The position numbers were made by a program, and so were the translations under genes. From Camellia lanceoleosa (taxonomy: Eukaryota > Streptophyta > Magnoliopsida > Ericales > Theaceae), in assembly GCA_025200525.1 (NCBI GenBank), contig CM045770.1, positions 123,729,429 to 123,793,428 on the forward strand: DNA of 64,000 nt. The letters run 5' to 3'. The stretch's first letter is position 1, and each line of letters begins with the position of its first letter. The notes under the pieces are model-generated. The model had not been told where the DNA came from, did no database searches, and saw only the letters and a program-made list of their open reading frames with translations. Shown here one piece after another: positions 55,852 through 64,000 of this stretch.

Positions 55852-56955
55852 TGTATGATAGGGTTCAAGAAAGGAGTTGGAAAATTCGAAGATCTTCGAA
55901 GATCCTTGAAGAACAACTTCGAATTCTCTAGAATATGATGAGAGGCTTAGATTCTTTAATAATCTCAACTTAGGAACACAAAAACAAAGGAGATGATGGA
56001 GATAAGAGATTGGGTGGAGAAGAAGGCAAAATGGCTAGAGAGAGAATAATGGCAAGGCTCTCCCATGGATCTCCCACTTTCACTCTCAAGGTTGATAATG
56101 GAGAAGGGAAATTAGTTCTTTCCCAAGAGTTAGAAATCTCCAAAATCCATCCCTTGTAAAGCTATGGGTGGGTGCTATTTATAGGCACCTCATGATGTAG
56201 GATGGAGCCCATGTGCAAGGCACATGGGGAATATTCTCTCTAACCACCTTGTCCGAGGAGGTGACCTCTCCGAGGATGAGAAAAAACCCCGAAGAGGAGA
56301 TCAATCCCTCGGCGAACCCTTCTTCTTAGCCACACCTAACCAATGATCCCCAATCATCCCAAAGGGTCAGGGGTAGTCCCAGAGGACGTCCTGCCGCAAA
56401 ATATTGCCGAGTCTCATGGACCCCCCGGAGTCGTATCACCTCAACCCGGGTATAGGCTAGTTTAACCGAAGAGTGAATTTATCTCCACCCACCGTCTTCG
56501 GGATCGGGTCCTTTGTTCGAACTCCATTACGCCCATGGTTCTGGTACATAGATCCCGGAAAGCTCCGAGCCCACAAGTGTTCTGGGACTCATTAACGGAA
56601 CGACTTCTAGGTTGCATTTGAATCCGTTCGAAGCCAAGTGCTTCGGACCTCTAGGTTCGTGAATCCGAACCCTTTCGAGTCCGAGTGCCTCGGGTCTCTA
56701 GGCTTGCTCAACACCTTTTCGAGTCCGAATCCGAGTAAGTTTCTAAGTTCGTGGATCCGAACCCTTTCGAGCCCGGGCCCGAGTAAGTCTCTAAGTTCAT
56801 GGATTCGAACCCTTTCGAGGCTTAAAACGATTCGGCCTGTTTTGATGGTGATAACTCCAGGCCCACCAATCTTGGACTTGCGATAAATTCGGACCCACTT
56901 ATGTTGCGCTATTGGGCCTAGATAATTTAGTGGGCTCAAATTAGCTCCTCTTGCA
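55852..56955 (-). mobile_element. TE2 5' LTR, complete
   Basis: On the minus strand it runs from TGCAAGAGGAGC (56955) to CCTATCATACA (55852), 1,104 bp. CTATAAATA on the minus strand at 56175-56184 is a good TATA box. Tandem units around TCCGAACCCTTTCGAG give the repeated HELR frames seen on the minus strand. It ends 67 bp from the SSL exon 1 donor. Confidence 0.92.
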
Positions 56956-57022
56956 CTCTGTAAGTATTTAATAAATGAATATGAATGCAGAAGGTTGATA
57001 ATGATGATAAGGTAGGGCAAAC

Positions 57023-57303
57023 CTATGCAGCGAGGTCACAGCAAAACCAATCCACTGCCGTTCATTTTGTAGCCACTTGATAATCCGGCCGTCTGATACA
57101 CCGGTGTATGGACCTCTGCCTTGTGGGTCAAAGGCAAAGTTCTCAGGCCCAACTGCGTCCACAATTGGAATGATATGCTTGTCACTAGCAGATAACTTCT
57201 TGGTTTGAAACAAATGATAGAAAATTTTAATCTGATCAATTGGCGAGAGAAAGACTGATAATAGAAGAACTGTTGATGTGGTTAGGAAGAGCTTTGAGCT
57301 CAT
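57023..57303 (-). pseudogene. SSL exon 1 (intact N-terminal exon)
   Basis: The likely start is the ATG at 57303 (MSSKLFLTTSTVLLLSVFL), which gives a hydrophobic signal or anchor segment typical of SSL proteins. An upstream in-frame ATG at 57333 would add ten residues. The exon continues IIPIVDAVGPENFAFDPQG and GPYTGVSDGRIIKW and ends at WIGFAVTSLHR|GTTTGC (donor at 57022). It has no stop or frameshift. TE2 begins 67 bp into intron 1. Confidence 0.9.
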
Positions 57304-57383
57304 GGCTTTGGATAGAGAAACCAAATGAACCATTGTTTGTGTTTGTGTTTGTGTCTCTGCAAAAAGTGTATATAGAGACAGGG

Positions 57384-57393
57384 CTATATATAG
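57384..57393 (-). promoter_or_regulatory. TATA box of the SSL pseudogene
   Basis: CTATATATAG lies about 80 bp upstream of the ATG at 57303 on the minus strand. It is a good match to plant TATA boxes at a plausible distance. A GT/CG microsatellite lies farther upstream (about 57480-57503). Confidence 0.65.
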
Positions 57394-57479
57394 GGGGAGG
57401 GAATGTAAAGACAATAGTGTGGTGATAAATTGTCTAATGGCTTGTAAGCAACCTATGCCCTCATCTGTTTGGTATGTTT

Positions 57480-57503
57480 TCGCGTGCGCGCGTGTGTGTG
57501 TGT
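57480..57503 (+). repeat. (CG)/(TG) microsatellite
   Basis: A short run of CGCGTGCGCGCG followed by about six TG units lies upstream of the SSL promoter. Confidence 0.9.
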
Positions 57504-57724
57504 TTTGGGACAAAATTGGAAAGTTCATGAATATTTATGATTTTGTTTCTTTGTGAAAATAGTTTTCTGTAGTAAAGAAAATCAACTTAAAAAGTGTTTT
57601 CTGACGGAGGGATTTTCCAAAAAAATTAATTCTCAAATAAATTTTAATATTAATTTCTTATTTCTTATTTTCAAAAAGCAAAATATAGAATCCATAGTCT
57701 TGTTGGGTAATGGCTTTATATATA

Positions 57725-58258
57725 GGGAGATTTGGCCAACATCCCATCATAATAAACTTTTAATTTATTAAGGACAAGCCCAAAATATTTTTCTTAAAAA
57801 ATTCAACAAATATCACTATTATTAAAATATTAAACTTTAAAATAATATAACTTTTGATATAAATGTTGGTTTTTAATAAAATTAATATTTTTAGTATTCT
57901 TTCATCAAGATCTATTAAATAAGATTCATATTGACTAAGAAATTTAAAAAAAAAAAAATTATTACCTTTGAAATTGATGTAAACAATAATAATAAAATGT
58001 TACTTTGTTTGATAGTAAAATGTTACTCTGTTTGACAATTATTCTATTTGATAGTAACATGTTACTCTGTCTCACAGTAACATGGTATTCTAGTTCACAG
58101 TAACATGTTACTTTGGGAATATTGTCCAAGAAAAAAAAAATTACTTTATTCTTACTCAATTATGTATTTTTTCCTTAAGGGGTTTATGAAGAAAAATAAA
58201 TTAGTCTGTCTTTTTCACCAAACAATGGTCCAATTGAGGGGTTTTGACTAAATTTCCC
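57725..58258. mobile_element. MULE-type MITE with 9-bp TSD
   Basis: The 534-bp element starts GGGAGATTTGGCCAACATCCC, and its right end read in reverse starts GGGAAATTTAGTCAAAACCCC. It is flanked by TTATATATA (57716-57724) and TTACATATA (58259-58267), a 9-bp duplication with one change. This fits a Mutator-type non-autonomous element. It encodes nothing and contains the minisatellite below. Confidence 0.75.
57998..58112 (+). repeat. 23-bp minisatellite, about five copies
   Basis: Units of the form AACATGTTACTCTGTTTCACAGT recur with small changes (about 57998, 58018, 58055, 58077 and 58100). It lies inside the MITE. Confidence 0.8.
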
Positions 58259-58261
58259 TTA

Positions 58262-58740
58262 CATATACTAGTCACTAGTGGAATAAGTAACAAAAAAGCA
58301 AATAATAAAGAAATTAATGTCATAATATGTATGGGCAAAAGTGATGCATAAGGTTTGAATCCAAAGTCTTAATTTTTGTTAAGAACACTCTTACCACTTG
58401 AGTAACATACATATTATAATATTAATTTCTTTATTATTTATTTGAATAGCACACACATCGCGTGTACCACCTGCTAGTAACTTTTTATTTTAGGTTAGAA
58501 AAAGCTTGCAGGTAAATTACCAATAGGTCCTACTTTTGGGACTTATTACCCGTTGTCTTATTGATAAATTTATCAGTCTCTCTTATTTTTATAAATAAAT
58601 TTATAGTGATAAATTTATCAGTCAGGGTTGTAGGTAAATAAGTTTAGTTAATAAGACTAATGGGTAAGTACTCCAAAGCTGCCACGTGGCATCACGTGAA
58701 GGCTTGGACACCAAATCTAAATTTCACTTAATAATAGTAC
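58262..58740. other. AT-rich DNA with a short inverted repeat
   Basis: AATAATAAAGAAATTAATGT at about 58298 is matched in reverse at about 58420-58439, enclosing a stretch with a GGTTTGAATCC word. The surroundings (CACACATCGCGTGTACC...CTAGT at about 58450-58478) resemble a Helitron 3' end, but the 5' end is not clear. No gene is visible. Confidence 0.4.
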
Positions 58741-58759
58741 TATTAGATACTGCTACTAA

Positions 58760-60945
58760 CCAAACCAAATCAAGCCTTAAGCCTCATCAAATGGGGTCGG
58801 CTGCAAGAATCCTTATTTTCCACTTGACTCTATCCAAGGCCATATCGTTAGTCAAATTAAGAAAATTCATATCTCTATTTACTACACTAGTTCACGTCAA
58901 TCTAGGTCTACCCTTTCCCCTAACACTATCATTTACCGTCACTATATCGCATCTCTTCACTACTGCCTCTGTGGATCTTCGTTGTTTATGACCAAGCCAT
59001 CTTAATCTATTCTCTCTCAACTTATCTTCTATCGGTATTACTCCTGCCCATTCTCGAATATACTCATTCATAACTCTGTCTTTTCTAGTCTTGCCACACA
59101 TCTACCGTAGCATTATCATCGTCTCCACATGTTGTTTCTTAGTTGCCCAACATTTTGTCCCATACAACATCGCTAGTCTAATAACCGTTCTATAGAACTT
59201 CCTTTTAGTCTAATGGGTACTTGTTTATCGCACAGTACTCCAAACGCACTCATTCACTTATGCTACCCCACCTTAATTATATGGATCACATCCGCTCCAA
59301 TCTCCCCAGTCATTGTGATAATCGATCCTAAATAACAAAAATGTTCACTCTAAGGTAGTTCTTGGTTCTCAATCTTTACTTCTCATTTGCTTCCATTGTG
59401 ATTGTTACTAAAATTACACGTCATATACTTTGTTTTAGTTCTACTTATTCTAAATCCTTTAGATTCCAGTACTTTTCTCCAAATCTCCAACTTTGTGTTA
59501 ACTCCTTCTCTAGTCTCATCCACTAAGACGATATCATCTGCAAAAAGTATACACCATGGCACACCATCTTGAATATCGCACGTTAACTCATCCATAACAA
59601 ACGCAAAAAGATAAGGGCTTAAGGTTAATCCTTGGTGTAACCCTACAGAAATTGAAAATTCACTCGTCTCTACAACAGGCGATCTAATAGTTGTCACCAC
59701 ACCTTTATGCATATCCCTAATCACATCAATGTAACCATTTGTCACCCCTTTCTTCTCTAACACCCACCAGATTATACCCCAAGGCACTCTGTCATATGCT
59801 TTCTCAAGATCGATAAAAAACCATATGAATGTCTCTTTTCCTTTCTCTATACTTTTCTATTACTCTCCTAAAAAGATAAATTGCTTCCATTGTTGACCTA
59901 CCAAGCATAAACCCAAATTGATTCTCTGACACCTCTGTTATATTTTGCAATCAACGTTTCATCACTCTCTTCCACATTTTCATTGTGTGACACATTAACT
60001 TGATTCCTCTATAGTTGTTACATTTCTGAACATCTCCTTTATTCTTATATATTGCACTAAAATACTCTTCCTCCACTCCTTTGGCATCTTTCTAGTCAAC
60101 AAAATCTTGCTAAATAACCTAGTCAACCAAACAACCCCCTTCTTACCCAAACATTTCTATGCTTCAATAAGTATATCATCGGGTCCTAAAGCCTTATTCA
60201 ATTTCATTTTCTTAAGTGCACACTCTACTTCAAAGTCCCTAATCCTACGATATAAACTATAGTCCTGGTTTCCCTTATTACTGCCTACATCTTCCCCTTT
60301 TGACCTACCTCCATATTCCTCATTTAACAACTTCTCAAAATAGTTCTTCAACCTTTCCTTAATCTCTTCATCATTCACCAACACCTTAGAGTCCTCACCC
60401 TTGATGCACTTAGCCTGATTAAAATCTCTTGTTTTCCTCTCTTTAGTAAGTTTGTATATCCTCTTCTATCCCTCCTTGCTATCTAGTCTAGTGTAAAAGT
60501 CATCATAGGCTTTCAATTTAGTCTCCCCCACTACTCTTTTGACCTCCTTATTGGCCAATCTGTAGCACTTAAGGTTTTCCTCAGATCTATCATTCTGCCA
60601 CTTTTTAAAGCTCTCTTTTTTCATCTTTATTACCGCTTGGACCTCCCCCCTCCACCACTAAGTTTTCCTAAAGTTGGGTCCCTTTCCTTTCGACTCTCCA
60701 AGAACTTCCCTTCAGATTCTCCTCATACGATTGGCTATCGAGTTCCACATAGTGTTAGCATTATCGTCCAAGTCCCAAGTACCTTCTTTGTCCATTCTAT
60801 TTTTAAATGTGTCTAATTTATCCCCTTTTAGGTCACACCATCTAATTCTGCGACACTTACTATCTTTTCGAGTTTAGTATTGCTTTTTAAAGCATAAATC
60901 TAGTATCAAAATCCTATGTTGAGATGTCAATCTCTCTCTAGGAAT
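58760..60945 (-). mobile_element. RTE-clade LINE, 5'-truncated
   Basis: On the minus strand the order is connector, reverse transcriptase, C-terminal tail and a 3' end containing GCAGCCGACCCCATTTG, a typical RTE 3' terminus. The endonuclease is missing, so the copy is 5' truncated near 60945, as is usual for LINEs. It has several stops. I did not find a clear TSD. Confidence 0.8.
58790..60945 (-). pseudogene. RTE reverse transcriptase fragments
   Basis: At about 60157-60600 the minus strand reads a connector with IKERLKNYFEKLLNEEYG and KALGPDDILIEA (the conserved K-A-x-G-P-D-x-I motif). At 59383-59787 it reads [16 protein letters not shown] and the catalytic F-A-D-D in [12 protein letters not shown]. 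At 58892-59101 it reads the RTE tail with IPIEDKLRENRLRWLGH and VRGKGRPRLT. Stops and shifts separate the blocks (for example near 59800-60150). This enzyme copied LINE RNA into the genome; this copy is dead. Confidence 0.85.
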
Positions 60946-61124
60946 CACAAGGGCAGACATCGGTGCCAACCGTCTCTCAGCATGGAAAAAGACTTACGAA
61001 CTCGCCCCGGCGATCTTAGCACACCAGACGAGTAGGAACACAAAGAGTAGATTCTTAGAGAATAAAAGGGACACAGATCAAGGGATCTTGGCAAGAGAAC
61101 GAACAAGGTTACTGTCCTGAAAAG

Positions 61125-61427
61125 ATGATGGATTTTGAGAAGTTCAAGAGAGCGCATCGCAACAAGGGAAACAGCACACCGAAAAGGCTGAATTCTATCG
61201 ATAGCCGAGCACCTGGATGGTCAAAGAAAGACTTGCAATATTATCTCCAGAGAAAGAGGAATAGTGCCAAGGTTACGTCAATCGCGCAGCCGAAGTCACC
61301 ATTCTCAATGGAGGCAGATGCATTTGAAGCATCAAATAGGTTTTCTATGTTGAGGTTTCAAGTGTGTGATGGTAAGTCTAACCCTAACTTTCATGTTGGT
61401 TTATATTTGAATGCAATGTCTTTGTAG
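61125..61427 (+). CDS. Unrecognised small ORF, 100 codons
   Basis: The frame starts MMDFEKFKRAHRNKG and is basic and polar in its first 60 residues (PKRLNSIDSRAPGWSKKDLQYYLQRKR). A donor-like CAAG|TGTG or GATG|GTAAGT near 61371-61374 suggests that it may be an exon ending around residue 83 (DAFEASNRFSML...). I do not recognise a family. It lies between the RTE LINE and the kinase relic and could be part of an older transposon or an upstream exon of an unrelated gene. The segment 60946-61124 before it has no visible feature. Confidence 0.3.
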   Translation: MMDFEKFKRAHRNKGNSTPKRLNSIDSRAPGWSKKDLQYYLQRKRNSAKVTSIAQPKSPFSMEADAFEASNRFSMLRFQVCDGKSNPNFHVGLYLNAMSL

Positions 61428-61451
61428 ATTCTGAGTAAATGTTGGATGCAG

Positions 61452-62014
61452 GGTCGATTGTCTGATAGTGCTGTAATTGTAGTGAAACAACTCTCCTCTA
61501 AATCAAATCAAGGAAATCATGAATTTTTAATGAAATGGGCATGATTTCCTGCTTACAAAACCCAAATCTTGTTAAGCTTCATGGATATCGTATTGAAGCA
61601 GACCAATTGTTATTGGTGTATGAATACATGGAAAACAATAGCCTCGCCCGTAGTTTATTCGGTAAGTTCTATTATTTTCTTAATTGCCAAACACTTAATA
61701 TGATAATTGCTGACAATGTTTTTATTAGCCTTAATTATATAGTTTTGTAGCAATGTTTGGAGTGTTGTGTAATGTTCAAATCCAGATGACAGCCAATTGA
61801 TACTTGATTGGCCAACATGGCTTAAGATTTGTATTGGGATTGTTAGAGGTTTAGTTCTACATAAGGAATTAAGACTCAAGATTGTTTACAGAGACATTAA
61901 AGCTACTAATGTGTTGCTTGATGAAAACCTAAGCCTTAAATTTCCGACTTCGGATTGGCTAGGTTTAATGAAGATGAAAAAAGCCACATCAGCACTCGAA
62001 TTGCTGGAACAATA
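61452..62014 (+). pseudogene. LRR receptor-like kinase relic (kinase domain, two exons)
   Basis: Exon A (61452-61661) follows an ATGCAG acceptor and reads GRLSDSAVIVVKQLSSKS (invariant Lys in VVKQL), then, after a one-base frameshift, MISCLQNPNLVKLHGY and LLVYEYMENNSLARSLFG, ending at a GTAAGT donor. Exon B (61786-62014) reads LDWPTWLKICIGIVRGL, IVYRDIKATNVLLDE (Tyr in place of His of HRD) and, after a second frameshift, ISDFGLARFNEDEKSHIS. This matches the kinase of plant LRR-RLKs that carry a malectin-like domain. The sequence stops after STRIAGTI, where a gypsy fragment begins. Upstream extracellular exons are not present. Confidence 0.85.
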
Positions 62015-62969
62015 TAAGTCGCATTGTCGCCGGTGTTTACAGCAACCGGTGGCTTTGTCGGTAATGGTAACGCCGGCTGCATCAGCTTGCTTTGCATCAT
62101 GAAGTTTACCATAGTTTGTAGGTCTGTCAACTTATTTCGCTAGGTTTTTTACTTCATCATTCCTTCGCATGCATCGATCCTTCCAGACCTAGAAATCGTG
62201 CTCATTGTAATACTCCCCCTAGTTTCACTTTTTCGGGCTGTTGCAGCCCTTGGCGACATTGTTTATTTCCGGATACATTTCCTACTCATCATCATTGTCA
62301 TCTCCTCCAATGTTTGGATCAACGTGCTCTTCGTTCTTGCTATACATGTCATCCCCGACTCTTATTGCTTGTCCAGCGTTGGCCATCTATCCTTACTAAG
62401 TTCCCACAAATAGCGTCAAATTGTGGGTATTGATTTTCGACCTCACAACCAATCAGATCTCTCTGTCGAGATCTAGGGAACTTAGCTCTTCAGCACACGG
62501 AAGAATAGACTAAGCCAACACCTATGCAAAAAAAGACAAGAGATACCATGGTAGCTCGTCCACCCGGGGGCACTTCGATGATCAAATCAATAATCTTATC
62601 CTACAAGATATGAACTTAAGTCAAAGGCTCACAATAAATCACATACCTTAAACCCATGAGGGTATCTTACTTTTATAGCCAAGCAGTGACCTCATCCTCT
62701 AGAAGTCTTACTTCATAAGACTCAAGAATAACACCTACCCTGGACTCTCAACTATATAAGGATGATCTCTATCAAGAGACTCATCTCTATCCAAATAAAG
62801 TGCCCCAATTCATCTAGGACTCTTGTCCTCTATCTGTTTATCTCGGACCCCGATAATATCGCATGACACCTCGACAATATCTTAACAACCTTGGCAACAT
62901 GGCCTGTCCACGTGGCACCTCGGATAACAACCTCGGCCACATGGATGACCCTAAAAATATATCCCCACA
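62015..62969 (-). mobile_element. Ty3/gypsy fragment: 5' LTR, PBS and gag start
   Basis: On the minus strand an LTR runs from TGTGGGGATATATTTTT (62969) to CAATACCCACA (62422), 548 bp. It is followed by a PBS-like TTTGACGCTATTTGTGGGA (62402-62420) and a degraded gag start (MANAGQAIRVGDDMYSKNE, later LTDLQTMVNFMMQSKLMQPALP). The rest of the element is absent: the fragment ends where the kinase relic begins (about 62015). No TSD was found. The PBS type points to a Tat-like lineage. Confidence 0.75.
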
Positions 62970-64000
62970 GTAAGTAACAAGGATTGTGTGAGATTGAGAG
63001 AGTCTATGAAGATATAAGGGAGAGGGAAAAATTCCAATAGAAAATAACAAGGATCGTTTTTAGAGTTTTGGTGTTGATTTTTTTTGATATTGGATGTAGT
63101 TAATTTTATGATGAATTATATATAAATTTTTGGTGTATTTTTCCTTGGAAAACACTAGGATGCACATATGTATCTTATACCTAAAAAGAAAAATGACATA
63201 ATTTAAATTTTTTAAGTCATAACTTAAAAATAGAAAAAATGTGATAACTAAACATAACATAAGGTATAACTAAAGAACTCATGAGTCATAACTAAAATAA
63301 TGTCATAAATAAAAAAGAAAATTAATTATAATTAAAAAAGAAAATGGCATAACTAAAAATGCATATGATACACCTTTTTTAAAAATATGTATATTAGAAT
63401 TTCCCTTCTTCTTTTAAGTATGTGTGGTGTGCTTCTATTTATATTTGTCAAGTAATTTTTCAGTAGACTAGATCATGGACTACAAACATGAACTAAATCT
63501 ATGCAGATGTAAGTCTCATAGTCAAATGGGAAAGTATATGGATTCAAAATTATGGATTATGAATTGAATTAGAAAAATAGTACATGATTGAGATTTATTT
63601 TTTGTATAATAAAATCTACATATAAAATTAATTTCAACAAATAAATATATTTTCTAAATATTTTTCTTTAATTTTTTTCAGTAGTCAAATAGATCTAACA
63701 ATCCACAAAGTCATTATCACCACTGAACATATGTGTATATAGAATTTTAGATTATTTGAAATTCTCTAGATCTTTCAAGAATTTCGGCATATCCCTTTCA
63801 ATCCAAAATCTGTGGAGAGTGTTGTTTGGGTCTGTACTACGGCCCAAATTCAATTATTTGAACTGTTTAATTTACCAGACATTTCGTGTATTTTATTCGC
63901 ACATAAAATTAAATCGATTTGATAATCGTAACATATTTAAATTACCGCATTTCTCACCAAAAAAATAAACGATAATTGTGTTTTTAAAAATAAATCATAT
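62970..64000. other. AT-rich DNA without recognisable genes
   Basis: The segment is strongly AT-rich. A loose repeat of CATAACTAAA(A/G) words runs from about 63220 to 63355. Short frames have no recognisable domain. Confidence 0.6.

Larger units (their letters stand above)
41702..56955 (-). mobile_element. TE2: Ty3/gypsy Tat-lineage retrotransposon carrying an antisense PMD gene
   Basis: The 15.25-kb element lies on the minus strand. It has a 5' LTR at 55852-56955, PBS TGGCGACTTCACTGGGGA, gag-protease, RT-RNase H, a second RNase H and integrase in one frame, and a 3' LTR at 41702-42511 that lacks its last ~300 bp. Between pol and the 3' LTR lie 6.6 kb with a plus-strand plant mobile domain gene. 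The PBS resembles that of Ogre-type elements. No TSD can be shown because the 3' LTR end is deleted. By eye the LTRs differ at about 20 positions in 810 bp, nearly all transitions, so TE2 looks older than TE1. Confidence 0.9.
25310..57303 (-). pseudogene. Strictosidine synthase-like (SSL) gene relic spanning 32 kb
   Basis: Three minus-strand exons match a strictosidine synthase-like protein in order: 57023-57303 (281 bp), 39175-39441 (267 bp) and 25310-25882 (573 bp). Together they give about 373 codons, the usual SSL length. All splice sites are GT-AG. SSL proteins are six-bladed beta-propellers of the endomembrane or secretory system; most have no proven strictosidine synthase activity. Intron 1 (17.6 kb) contains the gypsy element TE2 and a hAT MITE. 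Intron 2 (13.3 kb) contains the gypsy element TE1 and a foldback repeat. Without TE1 and TE2 the introns would be about 2.3 and 1.5 kb. Two nonsense codons in exon 2 and a frameshift in exon 3 make it a pseudogene. Confidence 0.88.

Noticed and set aside
58335..58410. tRNA-like words (GGTTTGAATCC on plus; TGGTAAGAGTG on minus)
   Set aside because: The A-box and B-box-like words are on opposite strands and no cloverleaf can be folded; at best a SINE relic.
58262..58480. Possible Helitron (CTAGT end with preceding GC hairpin)
   Set aside because: The 3' end is suggestive, but I could not find a convincing TC 5' end or an A-T insertion site.
62198..62413. 71-codon plus ORF with hydrophobic runs
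   Set aside because: It overlaps the PBS and gag start of a minus-strand gypsy fragment and has no homology that I recognise.

Overview
This is plant nuclear DNA, most likely from a eudicot. The evidence is a set of plant LTR retrotransposon families (Ty1/copia SIRE-like; Ty3/gypsy Tat-like with plant PBS motifs), plant L1 and RTE LINEs, small DNA transposons with clear target-site duplications (TSDs), GT-AG introns, and two host gene relics (strictosidine synthase-like and LRR receptor-like kinase). I cannot name the species. I see no intact host gene. Nearly everything is transposable elements, many nested, and I could place the exact ends of most of them from TSDs.

Region by region. 1-11421: the 5' part of a minus-strand SIRE-like copia element (integrase, protease, gag, tRNA-Met PBS, 5' LTR). 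It is split by two solo LTRs: a 4.7-kb Tat/Ogre-type LTR (1696-6371, TSD CAAGG) and a 2.2-kb gypsy LTR (7790-9946, TSD TATGG). 11422-12981: AT-rich DNA with a C/CT microsatellite and degenerate transposon-like repeats. 12982-20114: a plus-strand solo LTR of the same SIRE-like family (TSD AGATC), split by a full-length L1 LINE (13587-19558, 15-bp TSD). The middle 4.1 kb of this LINE is inverted. 20165-22215: a gypsy solo LTR (TSD TTTAT) with an array of TCGCTCGAGCGA palindromes. 22216-25162: AT-rich DNA with two foldback DNA transposons, one of 803 bp with a perfect 9-bp TSD.

25310-57303 holds one decayed strictosidine synthase-like gene on the minus strand. Its three exons lie at 57023-57303, 39175-39441 and 25310-25882. 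A different Tat-lineage gypsy element sits in each intron: TE1 (27086-38884, plus strand, TSD CTATA) in intron 2 and TE2 (41702-56955, minus strand) in intron 1. In each element gag-pol is followed by a convergent, spliced antisense gene between pol and the 3' LTR. TE1 carries a Transposase_28-like/coiled-coil protein and TE2 carries a plant mobile domain (PMD) protein. The host gene also has nonsense codons and a frameshift, so it is a pseudogene.

57300-64000: the pseudogene promoter, a MULE-type MITE, a 23-bp minisatellite, a 5'-truncated RTE LINE (about 58760-60945), an unrecognised small ORF, a receptor-like kinase pseudogene cut off after its DFG region, a gypsy 5' LTR with a gag fragment, and AT-rich DNA.

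The most interesting items are the two unrelated antisense genes carried at the same place in two Tat elements that occupy both introns of one host gene; the L1 with an internally inverted core; and the palindrome array in the 20-kb solo LTR.
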